Shown here: in pieces, positions 38,677-50,900 of the stretch | Layout of the letters: the number at the start of each line of letters is the position of its first letter | Position numbering within the stretch: the first letter of the stretch is position 1 | NCBI GenBank assembly: GCA_004335835.1 | Contig: RWJK01000862.1 | Location: 1-64,000 of the forward strand | Direction of reading: 5' to 3' | DNA: 64,000 nt | Source of the DNA: Scenedesmus sp. ARA3 | Taxonomy: Eukaryota; Chlorophyta; Chlorophyceae; Sphaeropleales; Scenedesmaceae | Program-made: the position numbers and the translations under genes | The notes under the pieces: model-generated | The model's database searches: none | What the model was told of the DNA's origin: nothing | The model's input: the letters and a program-made list of their open reading frames with translations, nothing else

Positions 38677-40291
38677 GGCTGCGGCTGCAGGTGTACGGTG
38701 TAGATGTGGGCCACGGCCAGGTCATGGGCAGCATCGCGCAGGACCCGCGCGTGACAGTGATGGAGAAGACCAACCTACGGCACATGGCGGCTGGCGACGT
38801 GCCTGAGCAGGTGGGGCTGTACTCAGCAGGCTGGCATGCTAGCAGAAGTGTGGCTCAAGCAGCGACAACAGCAGCAGGTAAAGCATCGACACACATGAGC
38901 ACACATCGAGACGGCATGGCAGCCACGGCTGCACTCACAAGCACACAGGCAGGTGTGGTGAGCCGCAGTGACAATGTCGCAGCGCCCTGCTGCACATCAG
39001 ACGCACCGCGCTGTGCATCTTGGAATCCCAACCATGTGTGCCAGAGAGCCTAAACCACGCTGATCACCTTGACATGTCAAACCCTGAACCGCAGGTATCG
39101 CTGGTGACGCTGGACCTGTCGTTCATCAGCGTGCTGAAGGTCATGCCTGCAGTGGCCCAGCTGGTGGCTCCTGGGGCGCAGCTGGTGGTGCTGGTCAAGC
39201 CGCAGTTTGAGGCAGGGCGCAGCCAAGTGGGCAGCGGCGGCGTGGTCAAAGATCCCAAGGTGAGCGCAAGCGTTAATGGGAGACTGTTCATTGAGTGTGT
39301 GCAGATTGCTTGTGCAACAGCAGCAGCAGAGCTGCAACGGAGTTGACAGGACATTAAGTGTTATATCAGGGAGTTGCTGGCAGCAGCAGCAGCAGCAGCA
39401 GCGCTGGTGGTGCACACTGCCTGCTCTGTATGTGGCCATGTCTGGCGCATGGGATGTGCGAGTGCTGCGGTGTGTGCTGGCTGGTCATCGTGATGCGGCC
39501 TGTAACAGTGCATGCTTGCATAAGCCCAACCAGCAGCTGAAGCTTGGCGCCACCTCTGCTACGCTGTGTCCCCAGTACATGTGTGCAGGCACCGCACTGC
39601 ATGCACACAAGTACCAGCACATGCTTGCTGTGCCATTCTAATGGGGCTGTCTATTTCTTTTACCCCCCAGGTGCACCAGCAAGTCATCGACCGCATCACC
39701 AAGGGTGTGGAGGCGTATGGCTTCGTCTGCAGGGGCGTGACAGAGAGCCCACTGAAGGGCGACAAGGGAGGCAACACGGGTGAGTCACTGCACATGCACA
39801 CCCACAGCCGCATCAGCAATGCTGGGCGGGTTTAATTTGGTGACCTGAAACACACATCGTCCTGCAAGGCTTGCAGCATGCTGCACCTGCGCCGCATTCT
39901 GAGGTGGCTTGGGTGCTTCCAGAGTATGATAGTTGCAGATGTTAAACACTCAAAGCAGTGCCACCAGCAGTGGCTAGCGCTGTTCAGCTGGCATTCCTCA
40001 GCCTTGCTTTTAGCAGTGCTGCCAGCACTGGCAGTGCTTTGCATGCTGCTGTTATGAATATGTGTATGTGTGTTGTTCTTGCTGACACCGCATGTGTGTG
40101 TTGTTCTTGCTGATACCGCAGAGTTCCTTGCGCACTTTGTGCACGACCCCGGCCAAGGGCCCATCAGTATACCACCTGATGGCATGAGAGATGAGGGTGG
40201 TGACGTCATCCGCAGCAGTGGTTTCGGGGGTAGCAGCAGCAGTAGCAACACCAGCTCAAGCGGCAGCAGCAGCAGTGCAGTGCCTCCGTAG
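37872..40291 (+). CDS. TlyA-family rRNA 2'-O-methyltransferase (S4 plus FtsJ domains), probably organellar
   Basis: Five exons (37872-38384, 38691-38810, 39095-39259, 39671-39779, 40122-40291) give 358 residues. The first roughly 65 residues are rich in Ser, Arg and Cys with few acids, like a plastid or mitochondrial transit peptide. An S4 RNA-binding domain follows (RLDDYCL, then IVQGKVLVNDKVVTKAG). The Rossmann methyltransferase shows the SAM loop LDAGLSTGGFTDCLLQ, VYGVDVGHGQV, VTLDLSFISV and LVKPQFEAGR, which supply the family's K-D-K-E residues. The last 30 residues are a Ser-rich tail. Bacterial TlyA is often annotated as hemolysin, but the family acts on rRNA and there is no toxin signature. 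The start could be the upstream in-frame ATG at 37746; 37872 gives the better targeting sequence. Confidence 0.9.
40063..40121 (+). repeat. Tandem duplicate of intron tail before TlyA exon 5
   Basis: TGTGTGTTGTTCTTGCTGA.ACCGCA occurs twice, about 29 bp apart. The second copy runs into the true acceptor at 40121. The copy stops at the splice edge and lacks the final G. Confidence 0.85.
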
Positions 40292-41104
40292 GCATGTAGC
40301 AGGTGGTGGGTACAGTACTGTTCAAAGGTGCGACTCGCATTGAATGGCAGACCCTGCGCCCTTCTCGGTGCAAAAGAAGGTACAAACGTTTGACACCAGG
40401 GTGTAAGCATGTTGCCATTTGCACTCCAATCGAGAGGGCACATGACTGGGCCAAGGTCAGCAGATCATCAGGTTGGGTTGGTGGCCTGATGGTTGCTTCT
40501 CACTGCTGCATTGGCTGCTGGGTCTATAGCCAAGTACGAGGGCCTGCTGGGCTATATTTCCTGGCCGTGAAACAGTCACATGTGGGTTGTCCTTTGCTTC
40601 TTAGTAAAGGACGGCATCAGGGTGCTAGGCGTGCGTCAGGCAGGTTGGCAGGTTGTCACCTCCCAGTGATCCGCTCAATTTTCATTGTGCACGGCATGCA
40701 TGGGTTTGCCACCTCTGTCTTCTAAGTGTTACTTGCTATGTTTTCTGTTTGTTGGGTGCGGCCGATGCAGCAGCCTGGAGCGGTGTACAACTCATCTGAT
40801 CTGAACTTGCAGGCACTCATCTGTCACCCGCCATTTTGAACTCACGGGTTTGGCTGTGATTGGCGGACCTTTGTCCCATGCTGAGATAGCTCAATACATG
40901 CGTTGACTGCGCGTTTTTTTGGATAGCGTAGACCTGTTGCAATCAACCTGCACACGACATTACGTAGAGCAACTGCCACACAAACTCGGTACAGATGTCC
41001 ACGTCCCAGGTGTGCAGCTTTGGGCCTTTATTTGCTATTATGTTTTACAGGATAAGTTTAAAGCGATATTCGTATAACGCTACGGCCTTACCGCGTTGTG
41101 TACT
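40292..41104. other. Intergenic region TlyA to UXS
   Basis: About 810 bp. TGTAA at 40402 is a good poly(A) candidate for the upstream gene. AT-richer sequence before 41105 probably holds the UXS promoter. No gene was seen. Confidence 0.5.
40402..40406 (+). terminator. Candidate TGTAA polyadenylation signal for TlyA gene
   Basis: About 110 bp after the stop codon, consistent with green-algal 3' UTR layout. Confidence 0.5.
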
Positions 41105-41255
41105 ATGCAGGCAGCACAAAAGCGCTTCGGTGGTGTGGTAAAAACAAAGCCACGCAGCGAGCGCAACAGGGTACTGGTTACAGGAGGAGCTGGGTTCGTG
41201 GGCAGCCATCTGTGCGAGTTCCTCGTGAACCGTGGTGACCATGTGAGCAGCACCC

Positions 41256-41289
<34 letters not shown>

Positions 41290-42935
41290 TGTCAGCACCT
41301 GCTTCCTTGTCTTATCCCAGTGATCTCCCGCTTGTTTGCTGCGACTACCTTGGCTGGGAAAGTAGCGTGTTTATCGCCTTGCCAGCCACACCACCTGCAT
41401 GTACAGTATATCCTGTGCCATTGGCAGTTGCACACCAAACAGGATCTGTTGCTGGGAGCATCTTTACTTAGGTGGCAACTCAGCTGCACTGGCAGAAGCA
41501 CAGGCACCACATTGCTCACCCAAAACTCTTCTTTGCAGTCAGCAACCTGCTGTTACAGCGACTGTCACTGCAGCGCTGCCACCCCCCTCCACCACCCATC
41601 TGCATGTCTGCATATGGGTGCATGCATGCGGAGCACGCAATTCTCACCTGCCCACCCTCTTGCTTGACAAACTGTCCTGCAGGTCATCTGCATAGACAAC
41701 TTCTTCACTGGCAGCAAGGACAACATCGCGCACCTGCTGGACAGGACCAACTTTGAGCTCATCCGCCACGATGTGGTGGAGCCCATCCTGCTGGAGGTGG
41801 ACCAGATCTTCCACCTGGCCTGCCCAGCATCGCCCATCCACTACAAGTGAGCAGCAGCGGACTGTATGAGTGTTTACGGAGGAGTGCAGAGGCAGTGTGC
41901 AGCAGGGCGGCGCAGAGCAGCACGGCGGAAGTAGCACTGCTGGAGCAGCGCAGCAGCAGCAGCAGCAGCAGCGGCAGCACAGTCGCTACTAACGGGTTTG
42001 CTCTCGGGATAGCACCAAGGGCAGCAGCAGCAGGCTGCACCCACATCCTGCCTACAGCTTGTGCGGGCCTCCCGGCAGCGCTGCAGCAGTGCCACAGAGC
42101 AACTGCGCCAGTGCTGTGCTTGCATGTCTGTTTGCGGTGCCTCCGCTCTGGTCAGCCAACCAGCCAGTTCCAGTTGCTAGCTGCCCCTGCACATCTCGCT
42201 GGTCAATTACACCTTGTCGTTCGCTCATCCTCAGGTACAACCCCATCAAGACCATCAAGACCTCATTCCTGGGCACCATGAACATGCTGGGCATGGCCAA
42301 GCGCACGCGCGCACGCTTCCTGCTCACCAGCACCAGCGAGGTGCGCAAACGTTGATGTCATGCACAGGCCTGCGGCAACAGTGCACTGCGCTGCTAGTGC
42401 ATTGCCATTACTGCGCTGTGTGGGTTGGGGTCTTGACCATGATCTGACCGTGTACTGTTGCCAGCCTGGGCCTCAGGCTTCCTGCTCACCAGCGAGGTGC
42501 GCGGCACTGCCTGCTTGACCCAAGGCAACAGTGCAATACCCTGCTATAATGTTGCCAGCACTGTGCTGAATGGGTTGATGTTCTGAGTGTGTGCTGCGCT
42601 TTTCTCAATGTACTGCTGTATGTGCTGCTGCAGGTGTATGGTGACCCCCAGGAGCACCCCCAGACTGAGTCCTACTGGGGCAACGTGAACCCTATCGGGG
42701 AGCGCTCCTGCTACGATGAGGGTAAGTAGCGGCAGCAGCAATGCCCGCAGTGGCTGCGCGGGGACATGCAGCTGCATTTTTCGTAATGTTGTGCACCTGC
42801 TGTATGTGTGTATTGTGGTGTGGCTGGAACACACTGCACTGCCGTATGACGCGCAACATCAGCAGCTAGTCAGCATTCTCGCGGGCTGTGACTGCACTGC
42901 TTCTGCTGTGACTGCGCTGCTTCTGCTGTGACTGC

Positions 42936-42967
<32 letters not shown>

Positions 42968-43975
42968 ACCACAGGCAAGCGTGCTGCGGAGTGCCTGACC
43001 ATGGACTACCACAGGGAGCACAACCTGGAGGTGCGGCTGGACAATCGCTGACAGACAAGCTGCTTCCAACATCATGGATAACTGCATGAATGGCATATGC
43101 TTGTGAGCCAGGACAAGCGGTTCTGGCAGGTTACCTGTCTGCAGTGCAACACAGCCTGTCGCCAGCAGTCCTCTGCTGGTGCTGTAGCATACGCCAGCAC
43201 TTCCACGGCATGCCCAACCAACACCACTGACATGTTTTCGCATCGTTTTCAACCGCAACGCCAGGTGCGCATTGTGCGCATCTTTAACACGTATGGCCCT
43301 AAGATGGCGCTGGACGACGGCCGCGTGGTCAGCAACTTTGTGGCGCAGGCGCTCACCAACCAGCCCATCACCGTGTACGGGGAGGGCACGCAGACGCGCT
43401 CCTTCCAGTACGTGTCTGACCTGATTGCCGGCATGGTGGCTGTCATGGACGGAGATGAGATCGGGCCCTTCAACATTGGCAACCCTGGGGAGTTCAACAT
43501 GCTGGAGCTGGCAAATGTGAGTGCTTGCAAGATGAGTTTCTGCAGGATTTTATTGTCACTGTTGGGGTGCCTGCTGGGCTGGGCTGTAGCAGCATGTACC
43601 CCGTGAGACGGTGTGTCAGGCTGCCAGGTTCTTGGTGGCTGATCTCGCAGTTGGTTGGCCGCGTGGTGGGCAGTGCTTGGCATACGTTGAACCCTACTGC
43701 TTGAGCGCTGCTGCGGCCATGTCGACCTGTTTTGTTAACAATCTGGTGGTGCTGCTGCTGCTGTTGCCTTTTTGCCGCGACAGCTGGTCAAGGAGGTGGT
43801 CAATCCCAACGCAGAGATCGTGTTCCGGGAAAACACCGCGGACGACCCCTCGCGCCGCCGCCCCGACATCAGCAAGATGCGCGCCAAGTACGGCTGGCAG
43901 CCGCAGGTGCCGCTGCGCGAGGGCCTGGCACTCATGGTGGATGACTTCAAGCGCCGCCTGCACGTGGACGCATGA
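41105..43975 (+). CDS. UXS: UDP-glucuronic acid decarboxylase (UDP-xylose synthase)
   Basis: Converts UDP-glucuronate to UDP-xylose for cell wall and glycoprotein glycans, using tightly bound NAD+. Seven exons (41105-41242, 41683-41846, 42235-42340, 42634-42721, 42975-43030, 43265-43516, 43784-43975) give 331 residues in phase. Extended SDR features are complete: NAD loop TGGAGFVG (26-33), [33 protein letters not shown], catalytic Y163-x3-K167 (CYDEGKRAAE), [19 protein letters not shown], and the terminal [17 protein letters not shown]. No membrane anchor precedes the domain, so it matches the soluble cytosolic isoforms rather than the Golgi type II forms. Confidence 0.96.
42476..42600 (+). 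repeat. Donor-side partial copy of UXS exon 3 plus intron head
   Basis: GGCTTCCTGCTCACCAGCGAGGTGCGC repeats the exon 3 end and donor (42314-42346), lacking six bases. About 100 bp of following intron (GGCAACAGTGCA, then TGGGTTG) is repeated too, with many substitutions. Confidence 0.85.
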
Positions 43976-44625
43976 TGATGAGCTACCTGTGCTGCTTGCT
44001 GTGAGCAGCAGCTGGTTGCGCTCGCAAGCAAGGACTGGGTGTTTGGCGGGTGTTGTTGATGTTGTTTGTTGGTGGCACCGTGGCAAACCTGGATTGGACG
44101 GGGTGGAGTATGCCCGCTGCCTGCGCCATCCCTGCATCCACAATTGTGCAGTCTACTGCGCTCATGCTTTGAGGGTTGGCTGGTAGTAGAGTGCTTCTGA
44201 TGTGCGTGCAAGCCCTGCAAGCGCACCCCGCCTTGGCTGGTAGCAGCAGCAACACAAGTTTGCCAGCTCTGGCATTAATGATGGCCAGGTTTGCTTGCAG
44301 GACTCCACAAACAAGCAGCAGCTGCACAAGCTGAAGGAACATGGGAAGCAGAGCTGGGCTGGGTTTGCCAAAGTAGTTCAAGATTGATTTGGAACTGTGC
44401 CTCGGATGGGGTGCGATGGGCGGTGCTTGTGCTCTCTCGTGTTCCTGTCCTGGTCTCTACAGGCGCCGGGTGGTGTTGGAACTGCGAGTGCTCTGGACGG
44501 AAAGCTAACGCGTTGGGTGTGCTGCATGCGCCTTCACCACGGAGGTGCTCATCTGTGCCCCTGCTGCAAAGAAGGGGCATGTGTATGCACATGTCATATG
44601 GTGTGCTTGGTAAACCCATGCTGCT
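43976..44625. other. Region between UXS and the retroelement fragment
   Basis: About 650 bp containing the UXS 3' UTR. No TGTAA and no gene feature was found by eye. Confidence 0.4.
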
Positions 44626-45390
44626 GTGTGCAGAGCAGCAATGTCAGCAGCTCAATTGCTTCGCATTGTCTTACTGCACATTTGTCATGGCAGGCACGTG
44701 CATGCCAGCCATTGTGGTGGCTGCCCAGTCTTGGCTACACCAGTTAGCTGGCACGGCAGCTGCTGCTGCTGTACGAACTACGAGGCTGCTGCTGTACACC
44801 ATTACTACGAGGCTGCTGCTGTACACCATTACTACGAGTCTTGGTTACACCATTACTACCTCTACTACTATGAGTATGCCTTTATACATCGTATTTATGA
44901 AATCATCCGCAACACGCCACCGGTGCCTGGTGGTGAGGTGCACACAACGTTTGGTTTTGAACCTGCACAACAGGGTACCCCAACATGGGTTACCAGTCGT
45001 GTGGAGGCTACTAGGTTTGATGGCAACATGGCCTTGTATGTACTCGAGCAATTTCGCTTCACTTTCAGGTTTGTGGACGATCTATCAGCGGCATGCAACC
45101 CATTTATAAAGCATTTGTTGTACCGTAGAAACAGCATACTGGGAGGCTTGTTGACAGGATTTTATCCTGACGACGGCCTGACCCTAGAGCCCACGCATGC
45201 AGATATGTGGTCTTTTGCCACGTTGGACTTGCGCGTAGTTACGATTATATACGAGGTGCTGGATGAGCTCACAGGTCTCATGAAAAGGTGTGTGAAATCA
45301 CACACTGAGCTTTATGATATGCGACGAGAGGAATGTTATGAAGGTATCCCCATAGCTCAATACACACATGTATCGAGTGATGTTGGGTAA
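44626..45390 (+). mobile_element. Degenerate reverse transcriptase fragment
   Basis: An open frame whose second half resembles the C-terminal half of an RNA-directed DNA polymerase of a type common in green-algal genomes. It shows FRFVDDLS (the catalytic Y/F-x-D-D box), a GLLTGFYPDDGLTLEPTHAD segment, FATLDLRVV, and LYDMRREECYEGIPIAQYTH. The upstream fingers/palm, an endonuclease and any gag-like part were not found, and the frame ends at 45390 inside the domain, so this is a remnant. Base composition is clearly more AT-rich than neighbouring exons. Element class (LINE, Penelope-like or other) cannot be decided. The true 5' boundary is uncertain; recognisable similarity starts near 44870. Confidence 0.65.
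44775..44875. repeat. 27-bp tandem repeat at the retroelement 5' side
   Basis: Two full units and one partial unit of TACGAGGCTGCTGCTGTACACC plus ATTAC precede the reverse transcriptase similarity. Confidence 0.8.
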
Positions 45391-46094
45391 AACGTGGGAA
45401 ATAGGTTGCCTGTTACCATTGGTGGGCCACCTTGATGATTGCCGTCACATCCCAACTGGTGGAAGCACAAGATGTTTCCCTGTAAACCCAATGATGCCTG
45501 TGAATACGCCTGTCCGTGGCAGCTGGGATGAGCCGCAGCCTGTGGCTCCAGACAATCATGCACAACATGACAAAAGTCACCTGCTGAATGACTGTGCGCC
45601 AGCCACTGCTTGCGGCCACATCCCATGCACTTGTCAGTGCACAACGTGACGACAAGAGCAAAACGGCATTGCAGGTGCAGCGTGCATCCGACGCGTGCGC
45701 CCACATGCAATTTTTCACATCCACGGATCACCGCTGTGCTGCAACATCTACATCTGGACATCTTCGAAAAGCTGACATGCGCATGTGCACAGTTACAGCG
45801 TCAACTTCAACTGCACCTAGTTCAATCATTCAGCATGTGTCCCGCCAGCTGCTGCTCCGGCCGCTGTGCTCAGCTGCAGCCCCCGACAGAGGGCCAGGGG
45901 CTGCTGCTGCAACCATCAACACACTGCTGTCTTGGAAGACACGACTCTAAACACTGCACCACACACACAGCTGCTGCGGCCACACAGCTGCTGCTGCCGC
46001 AACGCAGCTTCACCTTGACTTTCTCTGTCGAACTAGTCCAACATCCTGCTTACAATCACTGCTGCAGCAGAGGCACAGATAGAAGGCGAAATGA
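45391..46094. other. Region between retroelement fragment and TSR2
   Basis: About 700 bp with no supported gene. The right end should hold the TSR2 3' UTR. Confidence 0.45.
46050..46054 (-). terminator. Candidate TGTAA polyadenylation signal for TSR2
   Basis: Minus-strand TGTAA lies about 41 bp after the TSR2 stop at 46095. Confidence 0.4.
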
Positions 46095-47548
46095 TCACCG
46101 CCTGCCACGCCTTTTCTGCACAAGCTCAAAGCCGTCAGCATCAACCACAGGAGCTTGCGGCACTTTCAAAGGTACTGCTGCTGGCGCTGCTGCGTCGCCC
46201 ATGTCTTCATCCATTTCATCATCATCGCTGTCTGCGTCGCTGCTGCTGCTGTCATCATCCATCTGCGCACCGTCCAGGTCCACCTGCGCCAACACAGCAG
46301 CAGTAGCAGCAGCAGCAACAGCAAAGTTCAGCAGTGCCAGCTTGGCAGGTCAAGTGTAGATACAGCATGTGACCGCAGACACAACCAACTTACAGTCAAG
46401 CTGACACAAATGTATGGGGCACTTGAGGCTGTCAGTATCAGCAGGCTCAGCTGCAAATGCCAGCTACTGTGCGACGCACACAGCTGCATGCTGTGTCTAA
46501 TCCTCAACCTGCAAACTCACCACACACTTCTTGCTCGCTGCCGCGCCTGTTGCCTGCCGCTGCCGCAGCTGCTGCAGCACGCTGGCATCGTTGCGCAGGC
46601 ATGCTGCGTATAGCTCTACCAACTGCTTGGCCACCTACAAGTGGGTTGAGGCAGTACATACAGTTGGACAGATGACCCACTTGCTGGCAATTACTCCTGC
46701 TCATGGTGTGTGTGCTTGAGCAGAGAAGGCACAGCAACACCTGTAAGGCACGACGTCACACATGAGCTCCCTGCAGTCATCATGCGCCACTGCAGATACT
46801 GACGCAGCGCCAGCAGACATGGCAGCACCTAGAGCATTTTGCTACAGCCGCTGCTGACCTGAAAGGCAGCACCAAGTTTGCACAAACTGCTGCAGCCATT
46901 GCACAGGCTGCTGTTGTTGCACACCTGTGAAGGGCTGCCATCTTCAACCTCCACATGGAACTCCTCCAGCAGCGCATCTGCCAGCTCCATCTCAAGCTCA
47001 TCAGCATAGTGCTCTGTTTCAAAATGTTGTGATCATGCAGCAGCAGCAGCAGCAGCAGCAGCAGGCAGCGCATGTCAGCAGCAGACATGGCAAGACAGGC
47101 TGCTGACGTGTATCCTGCGTTGGCATGTGTGCCTGGGCCAGGCTGAGCTGCGTCATGCGCTTAACGATTGCAATTGTGACTGAGGTGCTTGTACAACTGC
47201 TGCATGTACTACACTCGCTACATGGATGCTGCCAGCTGTTAAGCTTGGCAGCACAACACCACCACTGCAGTGTAGCCTGAACAGCAGCAGTGCAAGTTGC
47301 ATGGCAGCAGCCTGGAGCAGGCTTCCTTCCCCTGCCTCACCCTTCTTCTTGTAGAACCACTCGAGAATGTCTTCAATCAGGTAGTCTGCTTTACTGGCGC
47401 TCTCTGAGCCGCCCCACTGGTTTTCAACTGCCAGCACCAGGGCTGTCCACTGTGAGAAGATGATAGCTACGCCCTCCTCAAAGCCCTCCTTAGCTGGACC
47501 GCTCAGCTGCGCCACGGGACCTGTTCGTGTACCACTGCGTAGATCCAT
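46095..47548 (-). CDS. TSR2: Pre-rRNA-processing protein TSR2
   Basis: Four exons, read downward: 47548-47341, 47013-46925, 46634-46521, 46283-46095, joining in phase to 199 residues, the usual TSR2 size. TSR2 chaperones eS26 and is needed for 20S pre-rRNA cleavage. The defining WGG motif is at 45-47 (LVLAVENQWGG), preceded by the helix EGFEEGVAIIFSQWTAL and followed by DYLIEDILEWFYKK. The middle exon carries ADELEMELADALLEEFHVEVEDGS and then QLVELYAACL. The acidic stretch DDDSSSSDADSDDDEMDED and the basic FELVQKRRGRR end are typical. The third exon's donor was chosen as GTGAGT to hold phase. It is divergent from TAF1, with 418 bp between starts. Confidence 0.93.
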
Positions 47549-47966
47549 GCTACTTATATGCCCGGTAGCTGGTGCGCGGATGCACTGTTGAGATGCAGCG
47601 GGTGAGTGCACTGCCGCCGTGACTAATGCTCTGTGCGAGGTGGGGTAAGCAGCAAAAGGAGCTTAACGTAAGGTTTAATCCGTAGACGTCTGATGATGCA
47701 GTTGAATGCGATGCGCCAGCTTAAAGCTGCAAGACGCAGCAATGCAACAGGCACAGTGAACTGACGCAGCACCCAGTGACAAACTGACATGTGAATGCTT
47801 TACGACGACACAACTGCTACTGCACGCTTTTGTGCGATGCCGTTCGTGTTGTTTGATACCAGGATGGTGCACTGCATACAGAGAAGCAGCAGACAGTGTT
47901 GACACACACTTCAAACGTACTGTTTGCAGGCACTCATAGATCGTAGCACAATGAGCTGAAGGGGCA
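47549..47966. promoter_or_regulatory. Divergent promoter region TSR2 / TAF1
   Basis: 418 bp between two start codons. No core element was recognised. Confidence 0.45.
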
Positions 47967-50900
47967 ATGAGTGACTCAGACAATGAGGATGATGGAGGGC
48001 TCGGACTGGGAGGCATCCTCTGGGGCAACCTGGGGGAAGGTGATCAGCTGGAAGTGGACTACCTGGACCAGGTAAGGACTCTGCAGGAGCTGTGACAATC
48101 ATTTTGCAGCTCAAATGACAGCAAACAAGTGTCAAGAAAGGCTGGGCCATTCTGCATGCCGGCTGCAGTGCAGCTGTGCTTCTTACCAGCTTGCTACAGG
48201 CAGCAGCAGTAGCAGAAGCAGCACTGCTGGCAACACTCTGTCTGCTGACCCTGCTGCGCTGTCGATCCATGCACCTACAAAGCCTCCAATCATTGATTAG
48301 CAATGTTGAGCTGCTGTCCTGTTGTTGCGCTGCAGGGTGTTGTCAAGGCCCTGGGCAAGGTCAACAAGCAGCTCAATGTGGAGCGGGACCTGCTGGTCAG
48401 TTGCTGCGCCTGCAGCAACTTCAACAGCATGCAGTAATCACTCAACAGTCACACAGCACAGCGGTGATGCAGTAGCCAGCGTTCAAGTGACAGAGGCAGC
48501 ATAGCAGCAGCACATGCATACCCACCGGGTCTTGGTTGCAACCTGGGCGCTGGCAGCCCTTTGGATGCCATCAAACTGGCTTTAATGCTTCATCACACCA
48601 CCAAGCAGCAGACGTACACCCACACCCGCACACCTATTTTGTTGTGTGCTTCATATGCCACACGCTGTCCCTGCAGGGTCAAGTCTCCCGTGGCTCTGCA
48701 GCAGCAGCAAAAGCAGCAGCAGGCCCATCTTCATCCTCAGCTGCTGCCACGCCCTCTGCATCTGGTGTGAGCTTTTCCAGCTCAGCAGCTGACTACGCTG
48801 ATGAGCCCACGCTGCCCGAGGACCTGGAGGACATACCAGAGCTGCGGCCGGGGCAGCCCTCAGCAGCAGCAGTGCCTGCATACGGGTGAGCTGTGGTTGC
48901 CAGCCCTGAACAGAAGCAGCAGCAGCGCCTATGCATGGTGAAGTTGCGGCTGCACAGCAGCAACAGAAGGTGGTGCCACTATCGCCGCATCGATGTCTCC
49001 AGGTCCCTAGGAGACAGTACCAAGTATGTAAATGCCACCAGCCTTTGCTGTTTGTCAGCGCCTTGCTAGCCGTCACTGCTTGCTGGACTATATGTGTGTG
49101 CTTGCTTGCAGGGCTGCTGCGCATGTTGCAGGGGAAGATGACTATGATGATGACGAGGACAGCGGGGCTCCAGCAGCAGCACCAGCAGCAGCACCAGCAG
49201 CAGCAGCAGCAGCGGCAGCAAGCGCGGCCGCGGTGGTGATCAACCCAGCAGTGGCAGCAGCAGCTGCTGCAATCGCTGCTCAAGGCAACCTGGCAGCAGC
49301 AGAGGATGACTATGATGCAGAACCATCACCAGCAGCAGCTGCTGCTGCTAGGCCAGCAGTGCTGCAGGTCAGCAGCGCAGCACCGCAGCAGCAGCAGCTC
49401 AGCCCGAGCATGGCGAGCCTGCTGCAGGCACAGCAGCTGCAGCAGCAGCAGCAGCAGCTCCTGCAACAACAGCAGCAGCAGCAGTTGCCAGTGCAAGGTG
49501 CCGGCTTGGTTGCTGGGGGCTTCCTGTCGGCCCTACAGCAGGTGCAGCAGTTGCACCCTGGTGCCTCAGTTCCACAGCCAGCTGCCTTACCAGCAGCAGC
49601 AGCAGCAGCAGCGCCAGTGCGGCCGCAGCGGCCAGAGCTAACACCAGAGCAGCAGCGGCGGCTCGCGCTGATACGAGCAACGCCGGCACAAGATGCCAAG
49701 CAGCAGGCGATGGCGTTTGTGTACCTTGACTTAGATGAAGGCGGCGAGGACATCATCCACTTCAGCGAGCTGTTTGCACCGTCTGACAGCGCTCTGAGGG
49801 TGAGTGCCAGCGCTGATCTCACACCTGTACACAACTGCAGGCAGTAGCACCGGCATACTAACAGTGATACTTCAAGCCAGTTCACCGCTGCAAGCGCATC
49901 AGCCTCCTTAGCTGCCCCTGCAACCCCTGTCTCCGCCTGCCGTGCTGCCCTGCAGGCTTCCCTCATGGACGCTGCGGGCAAGTCAGCGCTGTGCATACTG
50001 CAGTTGATTCTGCGAGTGGTTCCTGCAAATACTTCAGCCTCCTCAGTAGCGTGCTGCTGCCCTTTTCAAACTACTTCTCCTGCTTGCCCTGCTTTTCCTG
50101 CAGGCCTCCCTCATGGATGCTGCAGCAGTTCTGATTTGACTTATTCCTGCAAATGCTTGTTGCACGTTCCTGCTTGTCCTCCCTTTCCTGCAGGCCAGCC
50201 TCATGGATGCAGCAGGCAAGTCAGCCGCAGCCCACGCAGACGCGCTCGAAAAGGCGCGCCAGCGCTCCGACAGCAACCGCCAGCAGCAGCACCAGCACCT
50301 GCTGACCATCGCCGCCGCGCAGCAGCAGGCGCTGCTCGCGGCGCAACAAGGCGAGGACGCATTACAGCAGCAGCAGCAGCTGCAGCAGCTTGTGGCAGAG
50401 CCTGAGGTTGCTGAGGGTGATGAGGTGCTGTTTGGCCAGGCGGAGGGTGAGGCGCTGCGGCTGGCTGCGCTGCGCGTGGCGGATGGCACGCAGGAGCTGT
50501 CAGATGCTGAGGACGAGCTGTTTGTCAACAATTCAGGTGGGAGCTGCGTGTGCATGTGTCTCTGGTTGTGTGCGCTTGAGCTGGTTTGCTTGTCGTGCGT
50601 GCTTCTGGTGTAAGGGTGACATGATGCGGTGCGGGGCATGCGGCTGTCAGATGCGGAGGAGCAGCTGTTCGACAACAATGCAGGTGGGGGCTGCGTGTTT
50701 TGGGATGTTTCTTCGTGCTTATTGGTCTTTGGGTGGCATGCTGAGTTGCGCTGCATGTGGCTGTCAGATGCTGAGGAGGAGCTGTTGCTCAACAATGCAG
50801 GTGGGGCGTGTATCCTAAAGCTTGTTCTGAGCTTGGCTCCCTGTGGTTCTTTGGCCTTGAGTGGTGATGGCGCTGGCTGCATGTTCAATGATGTTGACAG

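Noticed and set aside
37872..40291. Annotation as hemolysin
   Set aside because: TlyA proteins carry that historic name, but the S4 and FtsJ domains mark an rRNA methyltransferase.
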